DNA from: an uncultured Burkholderiaceae bacterium
Lineage (GTDB): Bacteria > Pseudomonadota > Gammaproteobacteria > Burkholderiales > Burkholderiaceae_F
NCBI GenBank assembly: GCA_944390675.1
Contig: CALXQR010000001.1
Location: 248,001 to 312,000, forward strand
Reading direction: 5' to 3'
Length of the DNA stretch: 64,000 nucleotides
The notes under the pieces were generated by a model. It saw only the letters and a program-made list of their open reading frames with translations, was not told where the DNA came from and did no database searches. Made by a program: the position numbers and the translations under genes. Shown here in pieces: positions 55,086 to 64,000 of the stretch (its first letter is position 1; each line of letters begins with the position of its first letter).

Positions 55086-55910
55086 ATGGGTCAGAAAATT
55101 AATCCCACCGGCTTCCGTCTCCCCGTGACGCGTGATTGGACCTCGCGTTGGTACGCGGAAGGCCGTAACTTCGCCCGTACTTTGGGTGAAGACTTGAAGG
55201 TTCGCACTTTCTTGCAAAAGAAATTGCGCAATGCCTCTGTGAGCCGTATTTTGATCGAACGTCCTGCTAAGAACGCTCGCATTACGATCTACTCCGCCCG
55301 TCCGGGTGTGGTGATCGGCAAACAAGGCCAAGACATCGAAGTTTTGAAGAACGAAGTTCAAAAGATGATGGGCGTGCCCGTTCACGTCAACATCGAAGAA
55401 ATCCGTCGTCCGGAACTCGATGCTCAGTTGATCGCTGACAGCATTACGCAACAATTGGAAAAGCGCGTGATGTTCCGTCGTGCCATGAAGCGCGCCATGC
55501 AAAACGCTATGCGTTTGGGCGCTCAAGGCATCAAGATCATGTCCGCCGGTCGTTTGAACGGTGCGGAAATCGCTCGTACCGAATGGTACCGTGAAGGCCG
55601 CGTGCCGCTTCATACGTTGCGTGCCAATATCGATTACGGTTTCTCCGAAGCCAATACGACGTATGGCGTGATCGGTGTGAAGGTGTGGGTCTACAAGGGT
55701 GACAACTTCGGCGAAGAAGCTCAAGCCCAAGAAAAGACTGAACGTGAAGATCGTCGTTCTCGTCGTCCCGCCGGCGAACGTGCAGCTAAGCCTGCTCGTC
55801 GCGCTCGCAAGACTGCTGAGAAGACGGAAGCTGCTGCAGCTGACGGTGAAAAGGCTGAAAAGAAGCCCGCTCGCCGCACGAAGAAGGCTGCTGCTAAAGA
55901 CGGAGAATAA
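55086..55910 (+). CDS. rpsC: 30S ribosomal protein S3 with a long basic/Ala-rich tail
   Basis: A 274-residue S3: an N-terminal KH domain ([16 protein letters not shown]) and a C-terminal S3 domain ending near residue 215 ([13 protein letters not shown]). The last 50 or so residues are low-complexity Lys, Arg, Ala and Glu, about 40 residues longer than E. coli S3 (233). The tail is likely disordered. Confidence 0.97.
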   Translation: MGQKINPTGFRLPVTRDWTSRWYAEGRNFARTLGEDLKVRTFLQKKLRNASVSRILIERPAKNARITIYSARPGVVIGKQGQDIEVLKNEVQKMMGVPVHVNIEEIRRPELDAQLIADSITQQLEKRVMFRRAMKRAMQNAMRLGAQGIKIMSAGRLNGAEIARTEWYREGRVPLHTLRANIDYGFSEANTTYGVIGVKVWVYKGDNFGEEAQAQEKTEREDRRSRRPAGERAAKPARRARKTAEKTEAAAADGEKAEKKPARRTKKAAAKDGE

Positions 55911-55913
55911 GCG

Positions 55914-56330
55914 ATGTTGCAACCTAATCGACGCAAATACCGCAAGGACCAAAAGGGCCGCAACTATGGTCTCGCTACCCGCGGCGCCAATGTGTCTTTC
56001 GGTCAATTTGGTCTGAAGACGCTCGAACGCGGTCGTCTGACGGCTCGTCAAATTGAAGCTGCCCGTCGTGCCATCACCCGCCATATCAAGCGTGGTGGCC
56101 GCGTGTGGATTCGCGTGTTCCCGGACAAGCCCATTTCTGAAAAGCCCGCCGAAGTCCGTATGGGTAACGGTAAGGGTAATCCGGAATACTGGGTGGCCTT
56201 AGTGCAACCGGGCCGTGTGCTTTATGAAATGGACGGGGTTGACGAACAATTGGCTCGCGAAGCTTTCGCTCTCGCGGCTGCCAAGTTGCCTGTCAAAACC
56301 ACGTTTGTTGTCCGCCAAATCGGCATGTAA
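55914..56330 (+). CDS. rplP: 50S ribosomal protein L16
   Basis: A 138-residue L16 near the A site, with [17 protein letters not shown] start. The conserved Arg in the [11 protein letters not shown] strand region is present. It starts 3 bp after rpsC. Confidence 0.97.
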   Translation: MLQPNRRKYRKDQKGRNYGLATRGANVSFGQFGLKTLERGRLTARQIEAARRAITRHIKRGGRVWIRVFPDKPISEKPAEVRMGNGKGNPEYWVALVQPGRVLYEMDGVDEQLAREAFALAAAKLPVKTTFVVRQIGM

Positions 56331-56342
56331 GGAGAGACGGCA

Positions 56343-56537
56343 ATGAACGCAAAAGAATTGCGCGCCATGGATGAGGCTGCGCTGAAGAAGGAACTGGCTG
56401 ACTTGATGCAAGCGCACTTCAAACTGCGCATGCAACACGGCACTCAACAACTTCAAAACCCGAATCAGTTGCGCACGACGCGTCGTGATATCGCGCGCGT
56501 TCGCACGATTCTCGCTCAAAAGGCGGCCTCGAAATGA
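56343..56537 (+). CDS. rpmC: 50S ribosomal protein L29
   Basis: A 64-residue two-helix L29 at the tunnel exit ([20 protein letters not shown]). It overlaps rpsQ by 4 bp (ATGA). Confidence 0.96.
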   Translation: MNAKELRAMDEAALKKELADLMQAHFKLRMQHGTQQLQNPNQLRTTRRDIARVRTILAQKAASK

Positions 56538-56809
56538 CACAAGAAACTCAAAAGACTACGTTAGCTCGTACGTTGGTCGGCAAAGTTGTCAGCAACAAGA
56601 TGCAAAAGACCGTTACGGTCCTCGTGGAACGTAAGGAAATGCATCCGTTGTACGGCAAGTTTGTGTTGGTCTCCAAGAAGTACCATGCTCATTGCGAGTC
56701 CAACGACCTGAATGAAGGTGATACGGTTGAAATCTCTGAAACCCGTCCCATCTCCAAGACCAAAGCTTGGACGGTGACGAAGGTTATCAAGAAGGCCGAA
56801 ATCATCTAA
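56534..56809 (+). CDS. rpsQ: 30S ribosomal protein S17
   Basis: A 91-residue S17 OB-fold protein ([18 protein letters not shown], then [13 protein letters not shown]). It ends the S10 operon. Confidence 0.97.
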   Translation: MTQETQKTTLARTLVGKVVSNKMQKTVTVLVERKEMHPLYGKFVLVSKKYHAHCESNDLNEGDTVEISETRPISKTKAWTVTKVIKKAEII

Positions 56810-56820
56810 TAGAAATAGCC

Positions 56821-56849
56821 TTGCAAGTTTTCTAAATCTTAGATATACT
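56821..56849 (+). promoter_or_regulatory. Promoter of the spc operon
   Basis: TTGCAA (56821-56826), exactly 17 bp, and TATACT (56844-56849), starting 12 bp after the rpsQ stop. It is one of the best matches in the window. Confidence 0.75.
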
Positions 56850-56854
56850 TGCGG

Positions 56855-57028
56855 CTTCGTGGTTGAGGTTGACCGAAAGGTTGACCTCAACCGTGTTCGT
56901 CAAGGACGAATGAAAATACCAAACAACCTGCGTCTGGCAGGCATTCCGTGAGGATTTTCGTTTGTTCTTCCTCCCAATAACGGGACCAATACTATCCGCA
57001 TAGCGGAATAAGTTGGGAATAGGTAATC
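56855..57028 (+). promoter_or_regulatory. Structured leader RNA of rplN
   Basis: About 170 bases precede rplN. A 14-bp hairpin (56861-56892) has a GAAA tetraloop and two tandem U-G pairs in its middle. TTCGTC/GACGAA, CCTG/CAGG and TCCGC-ATA-GCGGA hairpins follow. GGGAATAGG supplies the ribosome site. No gene is present. Such folding suggests control by a ribosomal protein, which is inference. Confidence 0.55.
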
Positions 57029-57397
57029 ATGATTCAGATGCAAAGCAAACTGGACGTGGCCGATAACACTGGCGCTCGTTCGGTGATGTGTATCAAGGTG
57101 TTAGGCGGCTCTAAGCGCCGCTACGCTAACATCGGCGATGTCATTAAGGTGACGGTTAAAGAAGCCGCCCCGCGTGGCCGCGTCAAGAAGGGCGAAGTCT
57201 ACAACGCTGTTGTGGTCCGCACCGCCAAGGGCGTGCGTCGTGCTGACGGTTCTTCCATCTCTTTTGATGGCAATGCCGCTGTGTTGCTTAATTCTAAGTT
57301 AGAGCCCATCGGAACCCGTATCTTCGGACCGGTTACGCGTGAATTGCGTACCGAACAGTTCATGAAGATCGTTTCCTTGGCTCCGGAAGTTTTGTAA
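57029..57397 (+). CDS. rplN: 50S ribosomal protein L14
   Basis: A 122-residue L14 ([20 protein letters not shown]). First gene of the spc operon, behind its own promoter and a folded leader. Confidence 0.97.
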   Translation: MIQMQSKLDVADNTGARSVMCIKVLGGSKRRYANIGDVIKVTVKEAAPRGRVKKGEVYNAVVVRTAKGVRRADGSSISFDGNAAVLLNSKLEPIGTRIFGPVTRELRTEQFMKIVSLAPEVL

Positions 57398-57408
57398 GGA
57401 GACGCGCG

Positions 57409-57729
57409 ATGCAACGCATCCGTAAAGGTGACGAAGTTATCGTTATCACCGGCCGAGACAAGGGCAAGCGCGGTACCGTGCTCTCCCGAGTCGACGATCG
57501 TCACGTGACGGTCGAAGGCATCAATGTTGCTAAGAAGCATACTCGCCCCAACCCGATGACGGGTTCCACCGGCGGTATCGTCAACAAAGTTATGCCGATC
57601 GATCAATCGAACGTCATGCTCGTGAATCCGGCCACTGGTAAGGGCGAACGTGTTGGCTTCAAGGAAGTCGACGGTAAGAAGGTTCGCGTGTTTAAGAGCG
57701 ACGGCAGCATTGTCGGCGCTAAGGCTTAA
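57409..57729 (+). CDS. rplX: 50S ribosomal protein L24
   Basis: A 106-residue L24 assembly initiator with a KOW motif ([19 protein letters not shown]). Confidence 0.97.
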   Translation: MQRIRKGDEVIVITGRDKGKRGTVLSRVDDRHVTVEGINVAKKHTRPNPMTGSTGGIVNKVMPIDQSNVMLVNPATGKGERVGFKEVDGKKVRVFKSDGSIVGAKA

Positions 57730-57743
57730 TAGAGGGTAAATCG

Positions 57744-58283
57744 ATGTCTCGTTTCCAAACTCTCTACCGTGAAGCCATTGTGCCCGAATTGATCAAGAAG
57801 TTCGGCTACAAGACCACAATGCAAGTTCCGCGTATCACGAAGATCACGTTGAACATGGGTGTCGGCGAAGCGGTTAACGACAAAAAGTTGATCGACAACG
57901 CTGTTGCCGATCTCACCAAGATTGCCGGTCAAAAGCCGGTTGTTACCAAGACCCGTAAGGCTATCGCGAACTTTAAGATTCGTGAAAACATGCCCATCGG
58001 CTGCATGGTGACTCTGCGTGGTGAACGCATGTACGATTTCTTGGACCGTTTGATTACGATCGCTTTCCCGCGTGTTCGTGACTTCCGTGGTGTGTCCGGC
58101 CGTTCTTTCGATGGTCGCGGCAACTACAACATCGGTCTTAAAGAACAAATCATTTTCCCGGAAATCGAATACGACAAGATCGACAAGATCCGTGGTATGA
58201 ACATTTCCATTACGACGACTGCGAAAACTGACGAAGAAGCTAAGGCTTTGCTCGCTGCTTTCCGCTTTCCGTTCCGCAATTAA
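57744..58283 (+). CDS. rplE: 50S ribosomal protein L5
   Basis: A 179-residue 5S rRNA-binding protein ([29 protein letters not shown]). Length is identical to E. coli. Confidence 0.97.
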   Translation: MSRFQTLYREAIVPELIKKFGYKTTMQVPRITKITLNMGVGEAVNDKKLIDNAVADLTKIAGQKPVVTKTRKAIANFKIRENMPIGCMVTLRGERMYDFLDRLITIAFPRVRDFRGVSGRSFDGRGNYNIGLKEQIIFPEIEYDKIDKIRGMNISITTTAKTDEEAKALLAAFRFPFRN

Positions 58284-58296
58284 TCGAGGTGGTGAA

Positions 58297-58602
58297 TTGG
58301 CTAAACTCGCACTGATTAACCGTGACTTGAAGCGCGCCCGCACGGTCGCGAAGTTCGCGGAAAAGCGCGCCGCTTTGAAGGCGGTTATTAATGACGCCAC
58401 CCGTTCTATGGAAGAACGCATGGAAGCTCGTCAACAATTGCAATTATTGCCCCGCGACGCGAATCCGTGCCGCTTGCGCAATCGCTGCGGTTTGACGGGT
58501 CGTCCGCGCGGAACGTTCCGCAAGTTCGGCTTGGCTCGTACCAAGATTCGTGAAGCCGCTATGCGCGGCGATATTCCCGGCCTTGTCAAGGCTAGCTGGT
58601 AA
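58297..58602 (+). CDS. rpsN: 30S ribosomal protein S14
   Basis: A 101-residue S14 of the long zinc-free type ([15 protein letters not shown], without the four-Cys ribbon). The start codon is TTG at 58297, read from [10 protein letters not shown] homology and a GAGGTGG site upstream; no ATG is available nearby. Confidence 0.95.
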   Translation: MAKLALINRDLKRARTVAKFAEKRAALKAVINDATRSMEERMEARQQLQLLPRDANPCRLRNRCGLTGRPRGTFRKFGLARTKIREAAMRGDIPGLVKASW

Positions 58603-58616
58603 GCGAGGAGATTATC

Positions 58617-59012
58617 ATGAGCATGAGTGATCCGATCGCCGATATGTTGACCCGCATCCGCAATGGTCAAACTGTCGACAAGACGGAAGTGGTGATGCCC
58701 TCCTCGAAATTGAAGGTGGCCATCGCTCAAGTCTTGAAGGATGAAGGATACATTGATGGCTTTAGCGTTGTTGATAACAACGGTAAGGCTGAATTACACG
58801 TCGGTTTGAAGTACTACGCCGGCCGTCCCGTGATCGAACGCCTTGAACGCGTTTCTCGTCCGGGCTTGCGTGTGTACAAGAACCATCAAACGATTCCGCA
58901 AGTGATGAACGGCTTGGGTATCGCGATCGTTTCCACCCCGAAGGGTGTGATGACTGATCGCAAGGCTCGTGCAGCCGGCATCGGTGGCGAAGTCATTTGC
59001 TACGTGGCTTAA
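58617..59012 (+). CDS. rpsH: 30S ribosomal protein S8
   Basis: A 131-residue S8 ([18 protein letters not shown]). In E. coli S8 represses the spc operon at the rplX-rplE junction; that junction here is only 14 bp. Confidence 0.97.
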   Translation: MSMSDPIADMLTRIRNGQTVDKTEVVMPSSKLKVAIAQVLKDEGYIDGFSVVDNNGKAELHVGLKYYAGRPVIERLERVSRPGLRVYKNHQTIPQVMNGLGIAIVSTPKGVMTDRKARAAGIGGEVICYVA

Positions 59013-59031
59013 TAGGCGAGGAGGGATAAGA

Positions 59032-59565
59032 ATGTCGCGAATCGCTAAAGAAGCCGTGATCATCACCAAAGGCGTTGACTGCAAGATCGCCAACGGTGTG
59101 ATCTCTATGAAGGGCCCGAAGGGCGAATTGAGCTTGAAGCTCAATCCCTTGGTGACCATCAAGCAAGACGGTGATCATTTGCACTTTGAAGCTGTTGACA
59201 GCAGCCGCGAAGCTAACGCTGCTTCCGGCACGATCCGTGCATTGGTCAACGACATGAACAAAGGTGTCAGCGTCGGCTTTGAAAAGAAATTGACGTTGGT
59301 TGGCGTGGGCTTCCGTGCTCAAGCCAGCGGTGACACGTTGAATTTATCGCTCGGCTTTAGTCACCCCGTGGTGCACAAGATGCCCGCCGGTGTGAAGGCT
59401 GAAACCCCGAGTCAAACGGAAATCGTGATCAAGGGCGCTGACAAGCAGAAAGTTGGTCAGACTGCCGCCGTCATTCGCGGTTATCGTCCGCCGGAACCCT
59501 ACAAGGGCAAGGGCGTTCGTTATGCCGACGAAGTCGTTGTGATCAAGGAAACCAAGAAGAAGTAA
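59032..59565 (+). CDS. rplF: 50S ribosomal protein L6
   Basis: A 177-residue L6 with two repeated folds; the C-terminal [14 protein letters not shown] signature is present. The ATG at 59032 follows GAGGAGGG; a longer frame upstream lies inside rpsH. Confidence 0.97.
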   Translation: MSRIAKEAVIITKGVDCKIANGVISMKGPKGELSLKLNPLVTIKQDGDHLHFEAVDSSREANAASGTIRALVNDMNKGVSVGFEKKLTLVGVGFRAQASGDTLNLSLGFSHPVVHKMPAGVKAETPSQTEIVIKGADKQKVGQTAAVIRGYRPPEPYKGKGVRYADEVVVIKETKKK

Positions 59566-59582
59566 GCGGGGCGGAGACAAAA

Positions 59583-59951
59583 ATGATCGATAAAAAAGCA
59601 AATCGTCTGCGTCGTGCGCGTGCTACGCGTGCCCGCATCAAGTTGCAAAAGATGGATCGTTTGACGGTTCATCGTACCAACTTGCACATTTACGCCAGCA
59701 TCATCAGCGCTGACGGTGGTCGCGTGTTGGTTTCCGCCTCCACGACCGAACCTGAAGTTCGCGCTCAGTTGGCAAATGAACAAGGCCGTGGCGGCAACGT
59801 CAAGGCTGCTAAGTTGATTGGTACGCGTTTGGCCGAAAAGGCGAAAGCCGCCGGCATCGAAACGTGTGCTTTTGACCGTTCTGGTTACCGTTTTCATGGC
59901 CGCATCGCTGCGCTGGCTCAAGCCGCGCGTGAAGCTGGCTTGAAGTTCTAA
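59583..59951 (+). CDS. rplR: 50S ribosomal protein L18
   Basis: A 122-residue 5S rRNA-binding protein with a basic N-terminus ([13 protein letters not shown]) and [17 protein letters not shown] end. Confidence 0.97.
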   Translation: MIDKKANRLRRARATRARIKLQKMDRLTVHRTNLHIYASIISADGGRVLVSASTTEPEVRAQLANEQGRGGNVKAAKLIGTRLAEKAKAAGIETCAFDRSGYRFHGRIAALAQAAREAGLKF

Positions 59952-59960
59952 GAGGGACTT

Positions 59961-60482
59961 ATGGCTAAGGCTCAAGGAAAGAATGCGGCTGTCGACGCTA
60001 TCGACGACGGCATGCGTGAAAATATGATTGCGGTCAACCGCGTTACCAAGGTTGTGAAGGGTGGCCGCATTATGGCTTTCGCCGCTCTCACTGTGGTTGG
60101 TGATGGCGACGGCCGTATTGGTATGGGTACGGGTAAGAGCCGTGAAGTTCCGGCTGCCGTTCAAAAGGCTATGGAACATGCTCGCCACAACATGGTTCGT
60201 ATTCCGTTGAACAACGGTACGATCTACCACGCTGTGGAAGCCCATCATGGTGCTGCCCGTGTAATGTTGCTTCCTGCCACGGAAGGTACCGGTATTATCG
60301 CCGGTGGTCCGATGCGCGCTGTGTTCGACGCCATGGGTGTTCGCAATATCGTTGCGAAGGCTCACGGTTCCACGAATCCGTACAACATGGTTCGTGCGAC
60401 GATGAAGGCGCTCGAAGCTCTTCGTTCTCCGTCTGAAATTGCTGCCAAGCGCGGCAAGTCGGTCGAAGAAATTTTGGCTTAA
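59961..60482 (+). CDS. rpsE: 30S ribosomal protein S5
   Basis: A 173-residue S5 for decoding accuracy, with the double-stranded RNA-binding-like N-domain and the G-rich loop [13 protein letters not shown]. Confidence 0.97.
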   Translation: MAKAQGKNAAVDAIDDGMRENMIAVNRVTKVVKGGRIMAFAALTVVGDGDGRIGMGTGKSREVPAAVQKAMEHARHNMVRIPLNNGTIYHAVEAHHGAARVMLLPATEGTGIIAGGPMRAVFDAMGVRNIVAKAHGSTNPYNMVRATMKALEALRSPSEIAAKRGKSVEEILA

Positions 60483-60502
60483 TCGCATAGGAGAGAGTCG
60501 AA

Positions 60503-60682
60503 ATGGCTAAGAAGACCATTAAAGTTACGTTGATCAAGAGCCCGATCGGTACGAAGGCCGATCACCGTGCTACGTTGCGCGGCTTGGGTTTGTCCAAGAT
60601 GAACCAAACGCGTGAACTCGAAGACACGCCTGCCGTGCGCGGTATGATCACGAAGGTTGCCTACTTGGTTCGTGCCGAGTAA
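60503..60682 (+). CDS. rpmD: 50S ribosomal protein L30
   Basis: A 59-residue L30 read by hand, starting [20 protein letters not shown] and containing [19 protein letters not shown], the family signature. GGAGAGAG lies upstream of the ATG. It fits the usual place between rpsE and rplO. Confidence 0.97.
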   Translation: MAKKTIKVTLIKSPIGTKADHRATLRGLGLSKMNQTRELEDTPAVRGMITKVAYLVRAE

Positions 60683-60694
60683 TAGGGGTAGATG

Positions 60695-61129
60695 ATGCAA
60701 TTGAATACTTTGCAACCCGCTGTGGGTTCTAAGAGCGCTCGTCACCGCGTTGGCCGCGGTGTGGGTTCCGGTTGGGGCAAGACCGCTGGTCGTGGCCACA
60801 AGGGTCAAAAGTCCCGCGCCGGTGGTTTCCACAAGGTGGGCTTCGAAGGCGGTCAAATGCCGCTGCATCGTCGCTTGCCGAAGCGTGGTTTCACGTCTTT
60901 GACGCGTCGTTTCTGCGAAGAAGTTCGCTTGAACGAACTCCAAGGTTTGTCCATGGAAGAAATCGATTTGGCCGTCTTGAAGGCTGCCAACATCGTTTCT
61001 CCGCGCGCTACGGCCGCTCGCGTGATCTTGTCCGGAGAAATCTCCCGCAAGGTTGTGTTGCGTGGTTTGGGCGTGACGAAGGGTGCCAAGGCTGCTATTG
61101 AAGCCGCCGGCGGCTCCGTCGAAGAGTAA
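60695..61129 (+). CDS. rplO: 50S ribosomal protein L15
   Basis: A 144-residue L15 ([20 protein letters not shown]). The second of two adjacent ATG codons (60695) is chosen because AGGGG then lies 6 bases away instead of 3. Confidence 0.95.
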   Translation: MQLNTLQPAVGSKSARHRVGRGVGSGWGKTAGRGHKGQKSRAGGFHKVGFEGGQMPLHRRLPKRGFTSLTRRFCEEVRLNELQGLSMEEIDLAVLKAANIVSPRATAARVILSGEISRKVVLRGLGVTKGAKAAIEAAGGSVEE

Positions 61130-61151
61130 CTCGCTTTTTAGGAAGAACAAC

Positions 61152-62480
61152 GTGGCGACCAGCCCTAGTTCCAATCAAGCAAGCGGCCCGAAGTACGGTG
61201 ATTTGAAGCGCCGTATCATCTTCTTGCTGCTTGCTTTAGTGGTGTACCGCATCGGCGCGCACGTGCCGGTGCCGGGCATCGATCCCGACATGCTTTCCCG
61301 TTTGTTCCAAGAACAACAGGGTGGCATCCTCGGGCTGTTCAACATGTTCTCTGGTGGCGCTTTATCGCGCTTCTCAGTGTTTGCGTTGGGGATCATGCCG
61401 TACATCTCTGCATCCATTATCATGCAGATGCTGTCCTATGTTCTCCCTTCGTTAGAAAGTTTGCGTAAAGAAGGCGAATCCGGTCGCCGTAAGATCACTC
61501 AATACACGCGCTACGGTACGTTGTTGTTGGGTGTCTTCCAGGCTTTCGGTATCGCCGTGGCGCTCGAAACTCAAGCGGGCCTCGTGTTGGATCCGGGCTT
61601 TATGTTCCGATTCACCTGCGTGGTCTCTTTGGTGACGGGCACAATGTTTTTGATGTGGCTCGGTGAGCAAATCACCGAACGCGGTTTGGGTAACGGTATC
61701 TCGATTATCATTTTCGCCGGTATCGTTGCGGGCTTGCCGTCGGCAATCTCCGGTTTGTTCCAATTGGTGAGCACCGGTGCTATCAGCCCCTTGTCCTCGA
61801 TTTTCGTGATCGCCATCGTCGCTGTTGTGACGGCTTTCGTGGTGTTCATTGAACGCGGACAACGCCGCATCACTGTGAACTATGCAAAACGTCAAATTGG
61901 CAACCGTCTCTACGGCGGTCAAACGTCCTATTTGCCGTTGAAGATGAACATGTCGGGTGTGATTCCTCCGATTTTTGCTTCATCTTTGATTTTGTTCCCG
62001 GCAACGCTTGCCGGTTGGTTCACGAGCGGTGACTCTACGCGTTGGATCCGTGACTTGGCTTCAGCTTTGTCACCCGGTCAGCCGCTCTACACGTTGCTTT
62101 ACGCCGCAATGATTGTTTTCTTTGCCTACTTCTACACGGCTTTGGTTTTCAATCCGCGTGAAACGGCAGAGAATTTGAAAAAGAGTGGTGCGTTCGTCCC
62201 TGGTATTCGTCCCGGTGAGCAAACCTCGAAGTACATTGACAAAGTGTTGCTTCGTTTGACGCTCGGCGGCGCGATTTACCTGGTGTTTGTCTGCTTGGTG
62301 CCGGAATTCTTGAACATGCGTTTCAATGTTCCGTTCTATTTCGGCGGTACGTCGTTATTGATCGTTGTGGTTGTGACGATGGACTTTATGAGCCAAGTTC
62401 AGGCTTACATGATGTCGCAGCAGTATGAGAATTTGCTCAAGAAGACTAACTTCAAGGGCTTTGGTTCCGCCGGGATGTAA
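61152..62480 (+). CDS. secY: Preprotein translocase subunit SecY
   Basis: A 442-residue protein channel with ten membrane helices. The start is GTG at 61152, preceded by AGGAAG. The plug region and the cytoplasmic loop with [15 protein letters not shown] are intact. Length equals E. coli SecY (443). Confidence 0.96.
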   Translation: MATSPSSNQASGPKYGDLKRRIIFLLLALVVYRIGAHVPVPGIDPDMLSRLFQEQQGGILGLFNMFSGGALSRFSVFALGIMPYISASIIMQMLSYVLPSLESLRKEGESGRRKITQYTRYGTLLLGVFQAFGIAVALETQAGLVLDPGFMFRFTCVVSLVTGTMFLMWLGEQITERGLGNGISIIIFAGIVAGLPSAISGLFQLVSTGAISPLSSIFVIAIVAVVTAFVVFIERGQRRITVNYAKRQIGNRLYGGQTSYLPLKMNMSGVIPPIFASSLILFPATLAGWFTSGDSTRWIRDLASALSPGQPLYTLLYAAMIVFFAYFYTALVFNPRETAENLKKSGAFVPGIRPGEQTSKYIDKVLLRLTLGGAIYLVFVCLVPEFLNMRFNVPFYFGGTSLLIVVVVTMDFMSQVQAYMMSQQYENLLKKTNFKGFGSAGM

Positions 62481-62709
62481 GTTTCGGCAGAACAAAAATG
62501 TATATGTCCGCTCAAGGCCATACTTCACGCCTTGAGGACACGAAGATGACGGAGGAGAGCGATCTCCTCCCGATTCTGTCTCTGAAGGTTTTTTGTTTGA
62601 TGCACTACGTCGGCAGAAAACTTGAAGAGTGAGGAAAAAGAGAGTATCCTCTCGAATTTCCTGTCGTGTGGACAGCAATGATCCGTGTAAAACACGGTTG
62701 GAGACAACA
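62481..62709 (+). promoter_or_regulatory. Structured secY-rpmJ spacer
   Basis: A 229-base gap without a gene. Hairpins seen: CTCAAGGC (62511-62518) with GCCTTGAG (62529-62536); GGAGGAGA-GCGA-TCTCCTCC (62551-62570) with a GNRA loop; GAGAG/CTCTC inside AGGAAA/TTTCCT; and CCGTGT-AAA-ACACGG (62683-62697) just before the rpmJ ribosome site. infA, usual here in betaproteobacteria, is missing. Confidence 0.5.
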
Positions 62710-62823
62710 ATGAAGGTTAACGCTTCGGTCAAAAAAATGTGCCGCAAGTGCAAGATCATTAAGCGCAAAGGCGTTGTTCGTGTGATCTGCTCTGATCCGC
62801 GTCACAAACAGCGTCAAGGCTAA
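62710..62823 (+). CDS. rpmJ: 50S ribosomal protein L36
   Basis: A 37-residue L36 of the zinc-binding type: Cys11, Cys14 (CRKC), Cys27 and His33. TTGGAGAC precedes the ATG; in-frame codons upstream have no homology. Confidence 0.97.
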   Translation: MKVNASVKKMCRKCKIIKRKGVVRVICSDPRHKQRQG

Positions 62824-62834
62824 AGAGGTAAAAG

Positions 62835-63200
62835 ATGGCTCGTATTGCCGGTATTAACATTCCGCCTAACCAGCATGCCGAAATCGGTTTGACTGCCATT
62901 TATGGTATCGGCCGTTCTCGCGCTCGCGACATTTTGTCCAAGGTTGGTGTGGAATACACCAAAAAAATTAAGGATCTCGACGATGCTGAATTGGAACGCA
63001 TCCGTGATGCGATCAGTCAGTACACCGTTGAAGGTGACTTGCGTCGTGAAGTTCAACTCTCGATTAAGCGCCTGATTGACTTGGGCACTTATCGTGGTAT
63101 GCGTCATCGTCGCGGCTTGCCCGTTCGCGGCCAACGTACTCGTACGAACGCTCGTACGCGTAAGGGCCCGAAGAAAGTCGGCGTCGCGCTTAAGAAGTAA
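62835..63200 (+). CDS. rpsM: 30S ribosomal protein S13
   Basis: A 121-residue S13 of the head, contacting S19 and tRNA ([34 protein letters not shown]). First gene of the alpha operon set. Confidence 0.97.
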   Translation: MARIAGINIPPNQHAEIGLTAIYGIGRSRARDILSKVGVEYTKKIKDLDDAELERIRDAISQYTVEGDLRREVQLSIKRLIDLGTYRGMRHRRGLPVRGQRTRTNARTRKGPKKVGVALKK

Positions 63201-63216
63201 ACATTAAAGGATAACA

Positions 63217-63630
63217 ATGGCTGGCAAAACTCCTAGCAGTCAGCAAGTTGCTCAGCAACGTGCTCGCAAGAAGGTGAAGAAGGTCGTTACGGAAGGGATC
63301 GCGCACGTTCACGCTTCCTTCAACAACACGATCATCACGATCACCGATCGCCAAGGCAACGCGATTGCCGCGTCGTCTTCTGGCGCACAAGGTTTCAAGG
63401 GCTCTCGTAAATCCACGCCGTTCGCCGCGCAGGTCGCCGCTGAACACGCTGGTCGCATCGCTCTTGAATATGGTTTGAAGAATGTCGAAGTTCGCATCAT
63501 GGGACCTGGCCCCGGCCGTGAGTCCAGCGTTCGTGCGCTCAACGCGCTCGGCATTCGTGTGACGTCGATCCAAGACGTGACCCCCATTCCTCACAATGGT
63601 GTGCGTCCGTCAAAGCGTCGTCGCGTCTAA
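63217..63630 (+). CDS. rpsK: 30S ribosomal protein S11
   Basis: A 137-residue S11 of the platform ([22 protein letters not shown], ending [10 protein letters not shown]). Slightly longer than E. coli (129) at the N-terminus. Confidence 0.97.
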   Translation: MAGKTPSSQQVAQQRARKKVKKVVTEGIAHVHASFNNTIITITDRQGNAIAASSSGAQGFKGSRKSTPFAAQVAAEHAGRIALEYGLKNVEVRIMGPGPGRESSVRALNALGIRVTSIQDVTPIPHNGVRPSKRRRV

Positions 63631-63713
63631 CCTTTTGTTCTAATCCCGCGTTTGTCTATGAGGATAGACAGACTGAATGTGACAGTGATCACAGGATAAG
63701 AGAGGCATATTAA

Positions 63714-64000
63714 ATGGCACGATATACCGGTCCCAAACTCAAGCTCGCGCGCCGCGAGGGTTGTGACCTTAATTTGAAGAGCGCGCGTCGCTCTTTGTCG
63801 AGCAAAGTCGGCAAGGGCTCCGATACGATCACCAAACCGGGCCAGCACGGTAAGACTTCCGGTGCTCGTCAATCGGGTTACGCCGCACAATTGCGTGAAA
63901 AGCAAAAAGTGCGTCGCATGTATGGCGTTCTCGAGCGTCAATTCCGTCGTTATTTCGCTGAAGCCCAACGCGAAAAGGGCCACACCGGTGAAGTTCTTCT
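63714..64000 (+). CDS. rpsD: 30S ribosomal protein S4, C-terminus cut by window edge
   Basis: The first 95 residues of S4 ([39 protein letters not shown]), open to the edge. No zinc-binding Cys cluster is visible in this N-terminal part. An 83-base gap before it has a GTCTAT-GAGG-ATAGAC hairpin, a candidate site for S4 feedback. Confidence 0.96.
   Translation, partial: MARYTGPKLKLARREGCDLNLKSARRSLSSKVGKGSDTITKPGQHGKTSGARQSGYAAQLREKQKVRRMYGVLERQFRRYFAEAQREKGHTGEVL

Overview
The window looks like the chromosome of a Gram-negative betaproteobacterium, probably Burkholderiales and possibly Sutterellaceae. Three things suggest this: the argS - SPOR protein - dsbA - SDR gene string, the direct joining of the rif region (secE to rpoC) to the str, S10, spc and alpha ribosomal operons, and a cytochrome bd operon with CydP and CydX. 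There is no rRNA in the window, so the family-level placement is inference.

Layout. Bases 1-287 are the start of a MarC-type membrane protein on the minus strand. Bases 465-7074 hold a tripartite RND drug-efflux operon (acrA-acrB-oprM type) ending with its own TetR repressor; a palindrome sits inside the operon promoter. Bases 7094-10638 hold a DegP/MucD-type protease downstream of a QseBC-like two-component pair. Bases 10786-13398 hold a small membrane protein, a FadL-type outer-membrane channel and yaeQ. Bases 13395-16737 are a cytochrome bd operon (cydP-cydA-cydB-cydX-ybgE). Bases 16857-19458 hold a DUF1801 protein, a DUF3455 lipoprotein and the Ser/Thr transporter sstT. Bases 19551-22648 hold the divergent iadA and recQ. 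Bases 22687-28617 are a minus-strand block: folE2, argS, a SPOR-domain protein, dsbA, a phosphomannomutase and a short-chain dehydrogenase. A small membrane protein and a cardiolipin synthase follow.

Bases 30836-32341 are a TnpB-only IS200/IS605-type element with an intact RuvC triad, a structured 3' region that could be its guide RNA, and an unexpected 12-bp perfect inverted repeat at its ends. It lies about 40 bp upstream of the cardiolipin synthase start.

From 32738 to the end everything reads rightward as one translation and transcription super-cluster: tRNA-Tyr, tRNA-Gly, tRNA-Thr, tuf, tRNA-Trp, secE, nusG, rplKAJL, rpoBC, rpsL, rpsG, fusA, a second tuf, then the S10, spc and alpha operons up to a partial rpsD. 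The gaps in this cluster carry internal promoters, hairpins and structured leaders. The most interesting are a promoter inside a 16-bp perfect hairpin before rpsJ, a long folded leader before rplN, and a folded spacer where infA would normally sit between secY and rpmJ. Codon use is strongly selected and unusual: in tuf nearly all Leu codons are TTG and nearly all Thr codons are ACG.

No CRISPR array, prophage or defence island was seen. Apart from the TnpB element the gene content is mainly core; the novelty candidates are RNA-level and regulatory.
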